The notes: generated by a model from the sequence alone, not told the origin. Positions 39,350 to 47,033 are shown, counted from the stretch's first letter. The stretch: DNA of 64,000 nt from Aliiroseovarius lamellibrachiae (GCF_018599245.1 NZ_JAHEVJ010000003.1:62001-126000), one strand, 5' to 3'. A program made the numbers and translations.

Positions 39350-40390
39350 CTACGTGCGCGCTGTGGTTTGTGCGTACTGTAACAGCATCCGTGCGGCGTT
39401 AATCGGCAGGGGCCGGGCGGGGGGCGCCATCATCAAGCGGCCCATCAGCGCCCGGTATGGCTCTTCGCCCATCAGCTGGGTAAACCGCGCATGACGCCAC
39501 GCCACCGCGTTTTCATGCAGCTTTGCCAGTTCTGCATCCCCGCGCAACCGGTCCAAATGCGCATCCCGCAGCCCGTCACAGGCGCGAATGCTGGTGTCTT
39601 CGACCTCGGCCCAATTGCGTTCGGTCCAATAATCCAGGCCCATTGGTTCTGAAGTGCGATTGACCCGGCCGCGCGCGCGTTTCAGCAGGTAACTCTCCAT
39701 CGCGCCAAGGGCATAGTGGTTCAGCTGCACCAATCCGTAATTCTCGCGCCCAAAGGGCGAAAAGATCTGTCCTTTGCGAAACCGCGCCTCAAGCGCGCGA
39801 CCGTGGCCGTCAAACCATTGGGTCTGCTCCACCTTGCCCTCAACAGGCGCGCGGGGGCGATGCACGCCCAGCTTTTTATAGGCGCCATTGTTGCGGTAGA
39901 GTGTTTTGAACATGAACGCGCGCCACGGCCAATACATCACGGGGGGCGCGGCTTGGGTAAAGACCTCGGTCACCGGGCGGTCTTGGTACTGCACCACGCC
40001 GCCATTGCCAAACAATCGCCACGTCATGGTGATCGCATCGGCATCAGGAACCGCATCCATCAGCGCGCCCAATGTGTGATCGCCGACCTGCACGTTCACA
40101 AACTCATCCACATCCAGCGTCATCAGCCAATCGGCCTTGCGCACCAAAGGGTGTTTGTCGGCGGTCTTAAACCCGGTCCATTGCACGCCTGCCTGATCGT
40201 AAGGGCCATCATTGCGCAGATGCGTAAGCTCGCCCATTTCCTGCAACCGATCCAGCATCCGATCCGTGCCATCATCGCAATCATTGGACAGCACCAGAAA
40301 ATCGGTAAACCCAATGCCCTTGTGATGGGCCAACCATTCCAACAGGAACGCCCCTTCGTTTTTCACACAGGTCACGGCGGTGATACGCAT
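39350..40390 (-). CDS. Family 2-type glycosyltransferase
   Basis: 346 residues. The N-terminus ITAVTCVKNEGAFLLEWLAHH is the typical nucleotide-sugar fold of this group, with the metal-binding TLDVDEFV (about 93-100) and a conserved HYALGAMESYLLKRARG segment near 230. It would transfer a sugar onto a cell-surface or exopolysaccharide acceptor; donor and acceptor are unknown. No other polysaccharide genes are close. Start: ATG 40390 after GAGGAAC; the frame extends eight codons upstream without a ribosome site. Confidence 0.85.
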   Translation of the reverse strand: MRITAVTCVKNEGAFLLEWLAHHKGIGFTDFLVLSNDCDDGTDRMLDRLQEMGELTHLRNDGPYDQAGVQWTGFKTADKHPLVRKADWLMTLDVDEFVNVQVGDHTLGALMDAVPDADAITMTWRLFGNGGVVQYQDRPVTEVFTQAAPPVMYWPWRAFMFKTLYRNNGAYKKLGVHRPRAPVEGKVEQTQWFDGHGRALEARFRKGQIFSPFGRENYGLVQLNHYALGAMESYLLKRARGRVNRTSEPMGLDYWTERNWAEVEDTSIRACDGLRDAHLDRLRGDAELAKLHENAVAWRHARFTQLMGEEPYRALMGRLMMAPPARPLPINAARMLLQYAQTTART

Positions 40391-40498
40391 TGCTCGTTCC
40401 TCTTGGTCCGGCAAACTTTCCCGAACGTTTTTGCGCCTTCATAAGTGTCAGACCCAAGCGAAGCCGTCAACGCGGGGGCAATGGTGTGGTGCCTAGGC

Positions 40499-40560
40499 TT
40501 GACTTCCGACTTTCAAACATATTAACACATACGCAAGTATGAATATGTATAGATAGGAGG
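40499..40560 (+). promoter_or_regulatory. Promoter with nested inverted repeat upstream of the YeeE/YedE pair
   Basis: A -35-like TTGACT (40499-40504) is followed after 15 bases by TATTAA (40520-40525). Overlapping the -10 is a nested dyad: outer arms ACATATT (40517-40523) and AATATGT (40542-40548), inner arms CATAC-GCAA-GTATG (40528-40541). A strong ribosome site AGGAGG (40555-40560) leads to ATG 40566. The arrangement fits repression by a dimeric ArsR-type regulator such as the sulfide-responsive BigR/SqrR, known to control homologous pairs; no such regulator gene is adjacent, so this is inference. Confidence 0.6.
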
Positions 40561-40565
40561 TCCGC

Positions 40566-41114
40566 ATGACCCTAAACTGGAAACTCGGAGGGCTGGCGCT
40601 GGGCGCCGTCTTCTTCCTCGCGGTGCTGCTGGTCAAGCCGATTGGCGTGTCCACCCAGTTTGTGATCCTCGATGGGATCATCGGCGACGCGGTGAGCACC
40701 GAGCTCGTGACCAAAACTGATGACGGCTATACCTCGACCAATGCCTACCTCGCGAAATCAAGCGGCAAATACGCAAAATCCGTGGCCAACCCGCTGAACT
40801 ATAGCTTTGTGTTTGTGGTTGCGATGATGCTTGGCGCATTCGCGTCGATGAAGGCGCGCGGCGGCAATGGTTCTGATGAAAACAGGCTGCCTGCCATCCA
40901 TTATGCCAACTTTGGCGACACCCCGGTGAAACGCTATGCCATCGCTTTTGTCGGTGGGTTCATCGTGCTTTACGGCGCGCGACTTGCAGGGGGCTGTACC
41001 TCGGGTCACATGATGTCAGGCATGATGCAAACCGCGCTGTCGGGCTATATTTTCGCGGTGGGCGCGTTTGCGGCGGCCATTCCTGTGGCCATGATGATGT
41101 ACCGGAAAGGATAA
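40566..41114 (+). CDS. YeeE/YedE family sulfur-transport protein (PmpA-like)
   Basis: 182 residues with about four membrane helices. The first helix (8-25) is followed by a periplasmic loop. The second half carries the signature ARLAGGCTSGHMMSGM (about 141-156), whose cysteine is essential in characterised YeeE/YedE thiosulfate transporters. Together with the next gene it makes a two-protein version of the single-chain transporter, like PmpA/PmpB. It is inferred to move a reduced sulfur compound, probably thiosulfate. Start: ATG 40566 with AGGAGG five bases upstream; 4 bp before the partner gene. Confidence 0.85.
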   Translation: MTLNWKLGGLALGAVFFLAVLLVKPIGVSTQFVILDGIIGDAVSTELVTKTDDGYTSTNAYLAKSSGKYAKSVANPLNYSFVFVVAMMLGAFASMKARGGNGSDENRLPAIHYANFGDTPVKRYAIAFVGGFIVLYGARLAGGCTSGHMMSGMMQTALSGYIFAVGAFAAAIPVAMMMYRKG

Positions 41115-41118
41115 GATT

Positions 41119-41709
41119 ATGACGATTGTACTTGCTTTGGTGATCGGCGCGCTTTTCGGCTTTGTGCTGGACCGCATTGGTGCCACCAACCCCACCGTGC
41201 TGATCAAAATGCTGAACCTTAAGGCGCTGGGCTTGATGAAAGCGATCCTTTTGGCGATTGGCGTTGGTTCCATCTTGATGTTTGGCGGGCAAATGGCTGG
41301 CCTTGTGGATGTGGGCCATATGTCGGTGAAAGCGGCCTATCTGGGCGTATTTATCGGCGGTCTGCTTTTGGGCACTGGCTGGGCGTTATCAGGTTTTTGC
41401 CCCGGCACAGGTGTGTGTGCGGCCGCAACAGGCCGTAAAGATGCTCTGTTCTTCATCCTTGGTGGTCTGCTTGGCGCGGCCGCTTACATGCTGACCTACC
41501 CGGCGTGGAAATCCTCTGGGCTGTTAAGTGGTCTCGCTGGTGGCAAAGTCACACTGGGCACGGTGCCGGGCAGCAAGTTTGAGGGTCTCACGGCGATTTC
41601 CGGTGATCTTCTGGGCCTTGGCCTCGGCGTTCTTTTCGTTGTGATTGCCTTTGTGGTGCCAGATACGCTCCGGTCCGACGCTGACGCTGTGGCTCAACCG
41701 GCCGAGTGA
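41119..41709 (+). CDS. YeeE/YedE family sulfur-transport protein (PmpB-like)
   Basis: 196 residues, about five helices. The conserved motif is ALSGFCPGTGVCAAATGRKDAL (about 92-113), giving two cysteines in the pore region. It supplies the second half of the two-part transporter begun by the upstream gene. The regulator and sulfur dioxygenase that accompany this pair in some bacteria are absent here. Transcription ends at a strong terminator 17 bp further on. Confidence 0.85.
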   Translation: MTIVLALVIGALFGFVLDRIGATNPTVLIKMLNLKALGLMKAILLAIGVGSILMFGGQMAGLVDVGHMSVKAAYLGVFIGGLLLGTGWALSGFCPGTGVCAAATGRKDALFFILGGLLGAAAYMLTYPAWKSSGLLSGLAGGKVTLGTVPGSKFEGLTAISGDLLGLGLGVLFVVIAFVVPDTLRSDADAVAQPAE

Positions 41710-41724
41710 CCCCGCACACTCCGC

Positions 41725-41757
41725 TAAAAAGGCCGAGCATGTCTCGGCCTTTTTTTA
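41725..41757 (+). terminator. Rho-independent terminator of the YeeE/YedE operon
   Basis: AAAAAGGCCGAG, loop CATGT, CTCGGCCTTTTTTT: a 12-bp perfect stem and a long T-run. Confidence 0.92.
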
Positions 41758-41913
41758 TGTGCGCCTGTTGGGGCCGGATCCCCGCTGGCACCGGGGCCAT
41801 TGTGCCCGTGTCCCAGATTGCCGCCACTTGCGAAACCCTGTTTGATACCCCAGATGTAGCGTTCATTGATGTGCGATCATCGAAAAATAATTGTTTTACC
41901 TTCAGGATCCTCC

Positions 41914-42948
41914 GTGACGACAAAAATTCCAACATTGCCGAGCGCTTTTGACAAAATCCCCGAGCTGGCGCTTGCCTGGCACCAATCTGGCCGCCGTGTG
42001 GCCATCGCCACAGTTGTCGCCACCTGGGGCAGCGCCCCGCGCCCGGTGGGCAGCCAGATGGTTGTGTCAGATCGCGGCGAAATCGAAGGGTCGGTGTCGG
42101 GTGGCTGTGTCGAAGGCGCCGTGGTGATCGCGGCCCAAGAGGCAATTGCCGACGGGCGCTGCCAGCTGTTGACCTTTGGTGTCTCGGGCGAGGATGCGTT
42201 TTCCGCAGGGCTTGCCTGTGGCGGTGAAATCCGCGTGTTGGTGGAACCTGTGGGCGCGGATTTAGGGGCCGGGCAGGGTGGCGGGCAGGGGATCCCGCTT
42301 GCCATGCTCACCGATCTCATCACCCACCGCGCCGCGCGTCAGCCGGTGGTCACTGCGCTGAACACGCTGGATTGGTCCCGCGAACTGCGCGCACCAAACA
42401 GCGAAGAAACCGGGATGCAGGGTGACCTCTTCCTGCACCACCACACGCCACCCCTCCGCCTGATTGTCGTGGGGGCCGTGCATGTGGCCCAAGCGCTGAT
42501 CCCGATGGCGCAGATTGTCGGTCATGATGTGGTGCTGATCGACCCGCGCGGTGCCTTTGCCACGGCAGGTCGCTTTCCCGGTGTGACCCTTTATGAAGAT
42601 TACCCGGACGAGGTGCTGCCCCCCCTTGGGCTGGATGCGCGCACCGCGATCGTCACGCTCGCCCATGATCCCAAAATCGACGACCCGGCGATTGAGGCGG
42701 GGCTAAACAGCGATGTCGCCTATATCGGTTGTCTCGGGTCCGCGCGCACCCAAACCGAGCGGCGCGACCGCCTTGCCGCGCGGGGGTATGCGCCTGAACA
42801 GCTTGCCCGCATTCACGGCCCGGTCGGGCTGGACATTGGCGCGGTTGGCCCCGCGGAAATCGCGGTGTCGATCATGGCAGAATTGGTCGCGGTAGAGCGC
42901 GCTGGGCGTGCGCGGCCCAAAATGGCCCAGCGGCTGTGTGATCTCTAA
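41914..42948 (+). CDS. XdhC/CoxI family molybdoenzyme maturation protein
   Basis: Family members bind molybdenum cofactor and help sulfurate it before insertion into xanthine- or CO-dehydrogenase-type enzymes. 344 residues from GTG 41914. The N-terminal domain has VVATWGSAPRPVGSQM and GSVSGGCVEGAVV; the C-terminal Rossmann domain has VVGAVHVAQAL and YIGCLGSARTQTERR. No molybdoenzyme subunit is nearby, so its client is unknown. The GTG is preceded by AGGA at seven bases and matches the usual protein start; ATG 41869 would add 15 unlikely residues. Note AVHV replaces the usual GxGHV start of the Rossmann loop (VVGAVHV). Confidence 0.85.
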   Translation: MTTKIPTLPSAFDKIPELALAWHQSGRRVAIATVVATWGSAPRPVGSQMVVSDRGEIEGSVSGGCVEGAVVIAAQEAIADGRCQLLTFGVSGEDAFSAGLACGGEIRVLVEPVGADLGAGQGGGQGIPLAMLTDLITHRAARQPVVTALNTLDWSRELRAPNSEETGMQGDLFLHHHTPPLRLIVVGAVHVAQALIPMAQIVGHDVVLIDPRGAFATAGRFPGVTLYEDYPDEVLPPLGLDARTAIVTLAHDPKIDDPAIEAGLNSDVAYIGCLGSARTQTERRDRLAARGYAPEQLARIHGPVGLDIGAVGPAEIAVSIMAELVAVERAGRARPKMAQRLCDL

Positions 42949-42963
42949 CCTTATGCCTGAAGG

Positions 42964-43584
42964 TTAAACCTGATCGCCCGCAGGCGTCCGGTTCAACACC
43001 ACAATCCGCGCCAGCAAAATAGCGGCAAAGCTGATGCCCGCGGCCAGCGTGCCGTCCACTTGCCCCAAGAGCACAATGTAAAGCGCGCCACCAATCAGCG
43101 ACAGCGTGGCATAGAGGTCTTCTTTCAACAGGCTCGGCGTCATATTGCACAAAAGATCGCGGATCATCCCGCCCGCCGTGCCGGTGATACAGCCCAGCAC
43201 CACCGCCAAAATCGGCGAAATCCCCGCGTCCAGCGCCACTTGCACGCCGGTCAACGTGAACAGCGCGAGACCAATGGCATCAAGATGCATCAACGCCTTC
43301 AGGCGCCGGCCATTGCCCGCCGACATGCGCGTGGCCACCGCAAAGCTGATCAATGCAATCGGCACCGCCACGGCCAAAAACCTCTCATCCCGGATCCAAA
43401 AAACCGGGGTGAGCCCAAGGAAAAGGTCCCGCAACGTGCCGCCGCCCATCGCGGTGGCAATCGCCAACACCGTCGCGCCAAACGGATCCATCTCGGCCCG
43501 ATGCGCCTGAATAGCCGCCGAGGCCGCCATCACAGCGGTGGCCAGCAAAGTCAGCGGGACAAAGAGAAAAGACAGGGTTTCCAT
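42964..43584 (-). CDS. TRIC-type cation channel family membrane protein (UPF0126)
   Basis: 206 residues, seven membrane helices in two three-helix repeats plus one. Each repeat has the family motif with a buried Arg-Asp pair: GGGTLRDLFL (about 47-56) and AGGMIRDLLC (about 136-145). Prokaryotic TRIC homologues form trimeric K+-permeable channels; physiological role in bacteria is not settled. Start: ATG 43584. Convergent with xdhC, 15 bp apart. Confidence 0.87.
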   Translation of the reverse strand: METLSFLFVPLTLLATAVMAASAAIQAHRAEMDPFGATVLAIATAMGGGTLRDLFLGLTPVFWIRDERFLAVAVPIALISFAVATRMSAGNGRRLKALMHLDAIGLALFTLTGVQVALDAGISPILAVVLGCITGTAGGMIRDLLCNMTPSLLKEDLYATLSLIGGALYIVLLGQVDGTLAAGISFAAILLARIVVLNRTPAGDQV

Positions 43585-43680
43585 GGCGGTGTTTTAGGCG
43601 GTGTTGCGGGAAAGGGGAAGGTGGGTTGTGGTTGGCGCGGTGCTGCATGATCTACATTTATCACCGGAAACGGCGCGAAC

Positions 43681-43699
43681 GCCCCGCCAGTGGCGGGGC
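43681..43699 (-). terminator. Hairpin downstream of ridA
   Basis: A perfect 8-bp stem GCCCCGCC / GGCGGGGC with a 3-nt loop, 25 bp past the ridA stop. It lacks a T-run, so termination is uncertain. Confidence 0.4.
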
Positions 43700-43723
43700 A
43701 TTCCTGTGTCTTATGCGCTGGGA

Positions 43724-44074
43724 TCAACCCGCCTCATAGGCTGCTGTTACGATAAACTCGACCTTCAGCTCTGGGCGCGCCAGTTTAGCTTCGCCACAGG
43801 CGCGGGCGGGGGCATGGCCTTCGGGCACCCACGCGTTCCAGACCGAGTTCAGCCCGTCAAAATCAGCCATATCCGCGAGCCAGATGGTCACTTGCAGCAT
43901 GTCTTTGTTGGACGATCCGGCCTCGGCCAAAAGCGCGTCAATATTGGCGAGACATTTGGTGGTTTGCTCTTCCACGCTGTCGCCGTCGGCCACTTGGCCG
44001 GTCAGATAAACAACGCCAGCATGTTTGACGATTTTGGACGAGCGCACACCGGTGTGCAGGCGGGTGATGGTCAT
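43724..44074 (-). CDS. ridA: RidA/YjgF family reactive-intermediate deaminase
   Basis: Hydrolyses enamine/imine intermediates formed by PLP enzymes. 116 residues, standard length. Trimer-forming beta-alpha barrel with VVYLTGQVADG (about 28-38), the NIDALLAEAGSS helix, and the active-site arginine in EGHAPARACGEAKLA (about 85-99). The start at ATG 44074 (MTITRLHTG) follows AAAAGGA. The frame stays open for 64 codons upstream but without a ribosome site. It is 258 bp from infC. Confidence 0.9.
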   Translation of the reverse strand: MTITRLHTGVRSSKIVKHAGVVYLTGQVADGDSVEEQTTKCLANIDALLAEAGSSNKDMLQVTIWLADMADFDGLNSVWNAWVPEGHAPARACGEAKLARPELKVEFIVTAAYEAG

Positions 44075-44332
44075 TGTGGGGTCCTTTTCAGGGGGATGAG
44101 TTTGGCAGCGGTTTTCACCACATGCCCCTGATGTGACCCGTTTCAGACACCGTCGCAAACCGTTTGCGGTGAAAAACACCGTCATTTGCGACAAACCGCT
44201 TGGGGGCGGGCAATCTCTCAGCTCAATAAAAAACGCCCCGCAGATACGAGGCGTTTTTGAATTCATGTGGAGTGATACAACCGCGCTTACTTCGGCAGCG
44301 GGCCAGATATCACTTAGGCAGTGGGTCAGATA
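44075..44332. other. Intergenic region between infC and ridA
   Basis: No gene. It holds the infC terminator, the two extra copies of the infC end (44285-44327), and a dyad CGCAAAC-C-GTTTGCG at 44154-44168, about 80 bp upstream of ridA, which could be an operator. Confidence 0.5.
44229..44258 (-). terminator. Rho-independent terminator of infC
   Basis: AAAAACGCC, 12-nt loop, GGCGTTTTT on either strand; it lies about 75 bp past the infC stop codon. Confidence 0.8.
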
Positions 44333-44350
44333 TCACTTAGGCAGTGGGCC
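44285..44350 (-). repeat. 23-bp tandem repeat at the 3' end of infC
   Basis: Read on the minus strand, 44350-44328 and 44327-44305 are two 23-bp units that differ at one position, each with CCCACTGCCTAAGTGATATCT. A third, shorter and more divergent unit at 44304-44285 begins GGCCCGCTGCCGAAGTAA. In frame, the first and third units each spell GPLPK then stop. The active infC stop (TGA) is in the first unit. Confidence 0.9.
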
Positions 44351-44878
44351 GATCATCATCACCATCTGGCGACCTTCCATCTTCGGCATGTTTTCAACCT
44401 TGCCGATGTCCTTGGTGTCTTCCGCCACACGCAGCAGCAGTTCACGACCAAGGTTCTGGTGTGCCATTTCGCGACCACGGAACCGCAGGGTGATTTTCAC
44501 CTTGTCGCCGCCGCCCAGAAACTTCACCACATTGCGCATTTTCACTTCGTAGTCGTGGGTGTCCGTGTTGGGACGGAACTTCACCTCTTTGACTTCGATG
44601 GTCTTTTGCTTTTTGCGGGCTTCCGCTTCGCGCTTTTGTGTCTCGTATTTGAACTTACCAAAGTCCATAATCTTACACACAGGCGGGTTTGCATTGGGCG
44701 AAATCTCAACCAGATCCAAACCGGCTTCATCCGCCAGGACCATGCCACGCGCTGGGGTGACAACACCCACGTTTTCGCCATCCGCGCCAATAAGGCGGAT
44801 TTCGTCTGAACGGATGCGTTCGTTGATACGAGGGCCGGTGTCGCGCTGTGGGGGCGCATTATGAGGTCTGCGGGCTAT
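44333..44878 (-). CDS. infC: Translation initiation factor IF-3, apparent ATA start codon
   Basis: Binds the 30S subunit and checks start-codon pairing. 181 residues. The N-domain has [15 protein letters not shown] and [20 protein letters not shown]; the C-domain has [17 protein letters not shown] and RFRGREM. No ATG, GTG or TTG opens the conserved N-terminus ([19 protein letters not shown]): an in-frame TGA lies nine codons upstream of the first conserved codon, which is ATA at 44878, with AAGAAGGA ending eight bases before it. A GTG at 44770 would delete half the N-domain. A non-canonical start is known for infC (AUU in E. coli) and allows autoregulation. The 3' end is duplicated (see repeat). 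Confidence 0.93.
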   Translation of the reverse strand: MARRPHNAPPQRDTGPRINERIRSDEIRLIGADGENVGVVTPARGMVLADEAGLDLVEISPNANPPVCKIMDFGKFKYETQKREAEARKKQKTIEVKEVKFRPNTDTHDYEVKMRNVVKFLGGGDKVKITLRFRGREMAHQNLGRELLLRVAEDTKDIGKVENMPKMEGRQMVMMIGPLPK

Positions 44879-45083
44879 GGTGCCATTCCTTCTTTGGTTT
44901 CATCTGTACTTAAGGCGAAACGTAAAGGGGCTGATGCGCGCTTTCAAGCCGAAAGCGCGCGACTTTCCGCGTTTTGACGTGTCTGTGGCGAAACTCCCCT
45001 TGCAGATCACCCCAAATTGCCGCCATTTGCCCCCAAAGCCGGGGGGACGCCCGGGCGCGAACCAGAATTTTAAGGAAGTCGAT

Positions 45084-45854
45084 ATGAACAAGACGCTGAT
45101 TGCAGTTGTTATTGCCGCCGTTGCCATTTTTGGTGGGTACAAGTGGTATTCCGGCCAACAAGCAATGGTTGCTGAGGAAAAAGCCGCTGCCGAAGCCATG
45201 GCCGCTGAAGAAGCCGCCAAAGCCGAAGCGATGGCTGCTGAAGAAGCCGCTAAAGCTGAAGCAATGGCCGCCGAAGAAGCCGCTAAAGCCGAGGCAATGG
45301 CTGCAGAAGCTGCTGCCGCTGCGGAGGCTGCCGCTGCTGAGGCTGCCAAAGCCGCCGCCGCTGCAACGGACGCTGTGACCGAAGCCGCAACAGACGCCGC
45401 AACAGACGCCGTTGAAGGCGCAATGGAGGCTGTTGGCGATGTTGTGACCGATGTTGTGGGCGAATCTGCTGCTGTGACCGAAGCACTGGGGGCCGCAACC
45501 GAGGCCGCAACTGACGCTGTTGCCGGCGCTGTCGAAGATGCTGCTGGTGCTGCGACCGAGGCTGTTACAGGCACCGCTGCTGAGGCCACCGAAGCGGCAG
45601 CAGACACCGCAGAGGCCGCAACTGAAACCGCAGCAGAAGCCACCGAAGCCGCCCCAATGACCGCAATGGACATGGCCAAAACCTTGCTGACCCCAGAAGG
45701 GTTTGACGCCGCTAAAGTCGGCGAATTGATCGACGGTTCAAACTTGGGTGACGTGCAAAAACTGGCACTGAAAACCGGTGTTGAGCAAGCCGCCAACAAC
45801 CCTGACATGCTGAAAGCCGTGCTGGACCAAGTGAAAACCGCGCTGGGCATGTAA
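45084..45854 (+). CDS. Membrane-anchored or exported Ala-rich repeat protein
   Basis: 256 residues, family not recognised. An N-terminal hydrophobic helix (MNKTLIAVVIAAVAIFGGY) is a membrane anchor or uncleaved signal. Residues 39-71 are three copies of the 11-residue MAAEEAAKAEA, then long Ala/Glu/Thr/Asp segments (TEAATDAV type) run to about 195. A distinct 60-residue C-terminal part starts near MTAMDMAKTLLTPEGF and is not repetitive. It is predicted to be a long periplasmic helix ending in a small globular domain. Start: ATG 45084 after TAAGGAAG. Divergent from infC; ends at a strong terminator. Confidence 0.75.
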   Translation: MNKTLIAVVIAAVAIFGGYKWYSGQQAMVAEEKAAAEAMAAEEAAKAEAMAAEEAAKAEAMAAEEAAKAEAMAAEAAAAAEAAAAEAAKAAAAATDAVTEAATDAATDAVEGAMEAVGDVVTDVVGESAAVTEALGAATEAATDAVAGAVEDAAGAATEAVTGTAAEATEAAADTAEAATETAAEATEAAPMTAMDMAKTLLTPEGFDAAKVGELIDGSNLGDVQKLALKTGVEQAANNPDMLKAVLDQVKTALGM

Positions 45855-45877
45855 GCCCACATCAAGGTTAAAACACG

Positions 45878-45911
45878 AACGCCGCGCAGAGTGATCTGCG
45901 CGGCGTTTTTT
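45878..45911 (+). terminator. Rho-independent terminator of the Ala-rich gene
   Basis: AACGCCGCGCAG, 6-nt loop, CTGCGCGGCGTTTTTT: a 12-bp perfect stem and T-run, 24 bp past the stop. Confidence 0.92.
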
Positions 45912-45914
45912 AAT

Positions 45915-46112
45915 CTTGGCGGCTCTCGGCGATTGCGGTGCATTCGCCTGTCACCTGATGGTTGAATGCGGTGCTTTCAACCTTGGCGGCTCTCGGCGAT
46001 TTCGCAAATCACCTGCGCCTGTTGGTTGAAAATGGGATTTTCAACCTTGGTGGTTCTCGGCGATTGCGGTGCATTCGCCTGTCACCTGTTGGTTGAAAGC
46101 GGTGCTTTCAAC
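45915..46112. repeat. Three tandem imperfect 64-67-bp units, each with two hairpins
   Basis: Units: 45915-45981 (67 bp), 45982-46045 (64 bp), 46046-46112 (67 bp), all starting CTTGG(C/T)GG(C/T)TCTCGGCGATT and ending with TTTTCAAC or CTTTCAAC. Each holds a first dyad (GGCGA...TCGCC in units 1 and 3; GGCG...CGCC in unit 2) and a second dyad starting GGTTGAA. Unit 2 has GGTTGAAAAT-GGG-ATTTTCAACC, while unit 3 has GGTTGAAA-GCGGTGC-TTTCAACC. The array lies immediately past the fpr stop codon. Confidence 0.88.
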
Positions 46113-46113
46113 C

Positions 46114-46968
46114 TTAATCGAGAAACGCTTTCTCAACCACATATTGCGCGGGCTTGGAATTGGCGCCTTCTTCCAGCCCGTATTCCTCAAACATCTCTTT
46201 CAGCTCAAGGTTAAAGGCCAGATTGCCGCAAATCATCGCGCGATCCGTGTCGGGGTTCAGCGGTTCCACCCCCAGATCTTTGAACGCCTCGCCAGAGCGC
46301 ATCAGGTCGGTGATCCGGCCCATCTTGGCGCTCTCTTCGCGGGTCGTTGTTGGGTAGTATTTGATCTTTTTCCAGAACCCGTCGCCGATCACTTCGTTCA
46401 AAAGCTCGTCGTGTTTCAAACTCTCAATCAGATCGCGCCCATAGGTCAGCTCGCCCACTTCGCGGCAGGTGTGGGTGATGATCACCTCGTCGTAATCCTC
46501 ATAGGTCTGCGGTTCACGCAGCAAGGACGCAAAAGGCGCAAACCCGGTGCCGGTGGCAAAGAACCAGATGCGTTTGCCGGGGATCAGCGCGTCATGGACC
46601 AAGGTGCCCACGGGTTTCGGGCGCAGGATCACCTCGTCGCCCACTTTGATGTGCTGCAATTTTGACGTCAGTGGGCCGTCTTGCACCTTGATCGAGTAAA
46701 ACTCCATCTCTTCATCCCAGCTGGGCGAGGCAATGGAATAGGCCCGCAACAGCGGCTTTTGTTTGCCGGTTTTCGGATCAGGGTCGCCCATCAGGCCGAT
46801 CATCACAAATTCACCCGACCGGAACCGCAAGGATGCGGGGCGCGTACAGCGAAAGCTGAACAGGCGGTCGGTGTAATGTTTCACCTCGGTCACGGTCTGT
46901 GCGTCCGGCAGGGTGGGTACGGCTTTTACTTTGGGTTCAGCGTCCATAACAGATGTCACTTCATTCAT
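46114..46968 (-). CDS. fpr: Ferredoxin(flavodoxin)-NADP+ reductase
   Basis: FAD enzyme moving electrons between NADPH and ferredoxin. 284 residues. FAD motif LLRAYSIASPSW (about 73-84), NADP-binding FATGTGFAPFASLLR (about 137-151), and CGNLAF (near 249). The C-terminus YVVEKAFLD is the extended end seen in Rhodobacter-type enzymes. Start: ATG 46968. It lies 65 bp downstream of DUF934-cysH-cysI and may supply electrons for the ferredoxin-dependent steps, an inference from position. Its 3' end runs into the hairpin array. Confidence 0.93.
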   Translation of the reverse strand: MNEVTSVMDAEPKVKAVPTLPDAQTVTEVKHYTDRLFSFRCTRPASLRFRSGEFVMIGLMGDPDPKTGKQKPLLRAYSIASPSWDEEMEFYSIKVQDGPLTSKLQHIKVGDEVILRPKPVGTLVHDALIPGKRIWFFATGTGFAPFASLLREPQTYEDYDEVIITHTCREVGELTYGRDLIESLKHDELLNEVIGDGFWKKIKYYPTTTREESAKMGRITDLMRSGEAFKDLGVEPLNPDTDRAMICGNLAFNLELKEMFEEYGLEEGANSKPAQYVVEKAFLD

Positions 46969-47033
46969 GAGCTATACCGGGGCGAAAACCCCGGCCTTTC
47001 ATGTTGTTATATAGGTGGTGAGCGAAGGGGGGT

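Noticed and set aside
44900-45943. Long open frame opposite the Ala-rich gene
   Set aside because: Ala-rich repeats read backwards give Ser/Ala runs with no stop. The plus-strand gene has a ribosome site, a start and a terminator; this one has none.
45915-46112. Possible CRISPR array or integron attC sites
   Set aside because: Units abut each other without unique spacers, are too few and are internally self-complementary. The GTTGAA...TTTCAAC arms resemble attC ends only loosely, and no integrase or cas gene is present.
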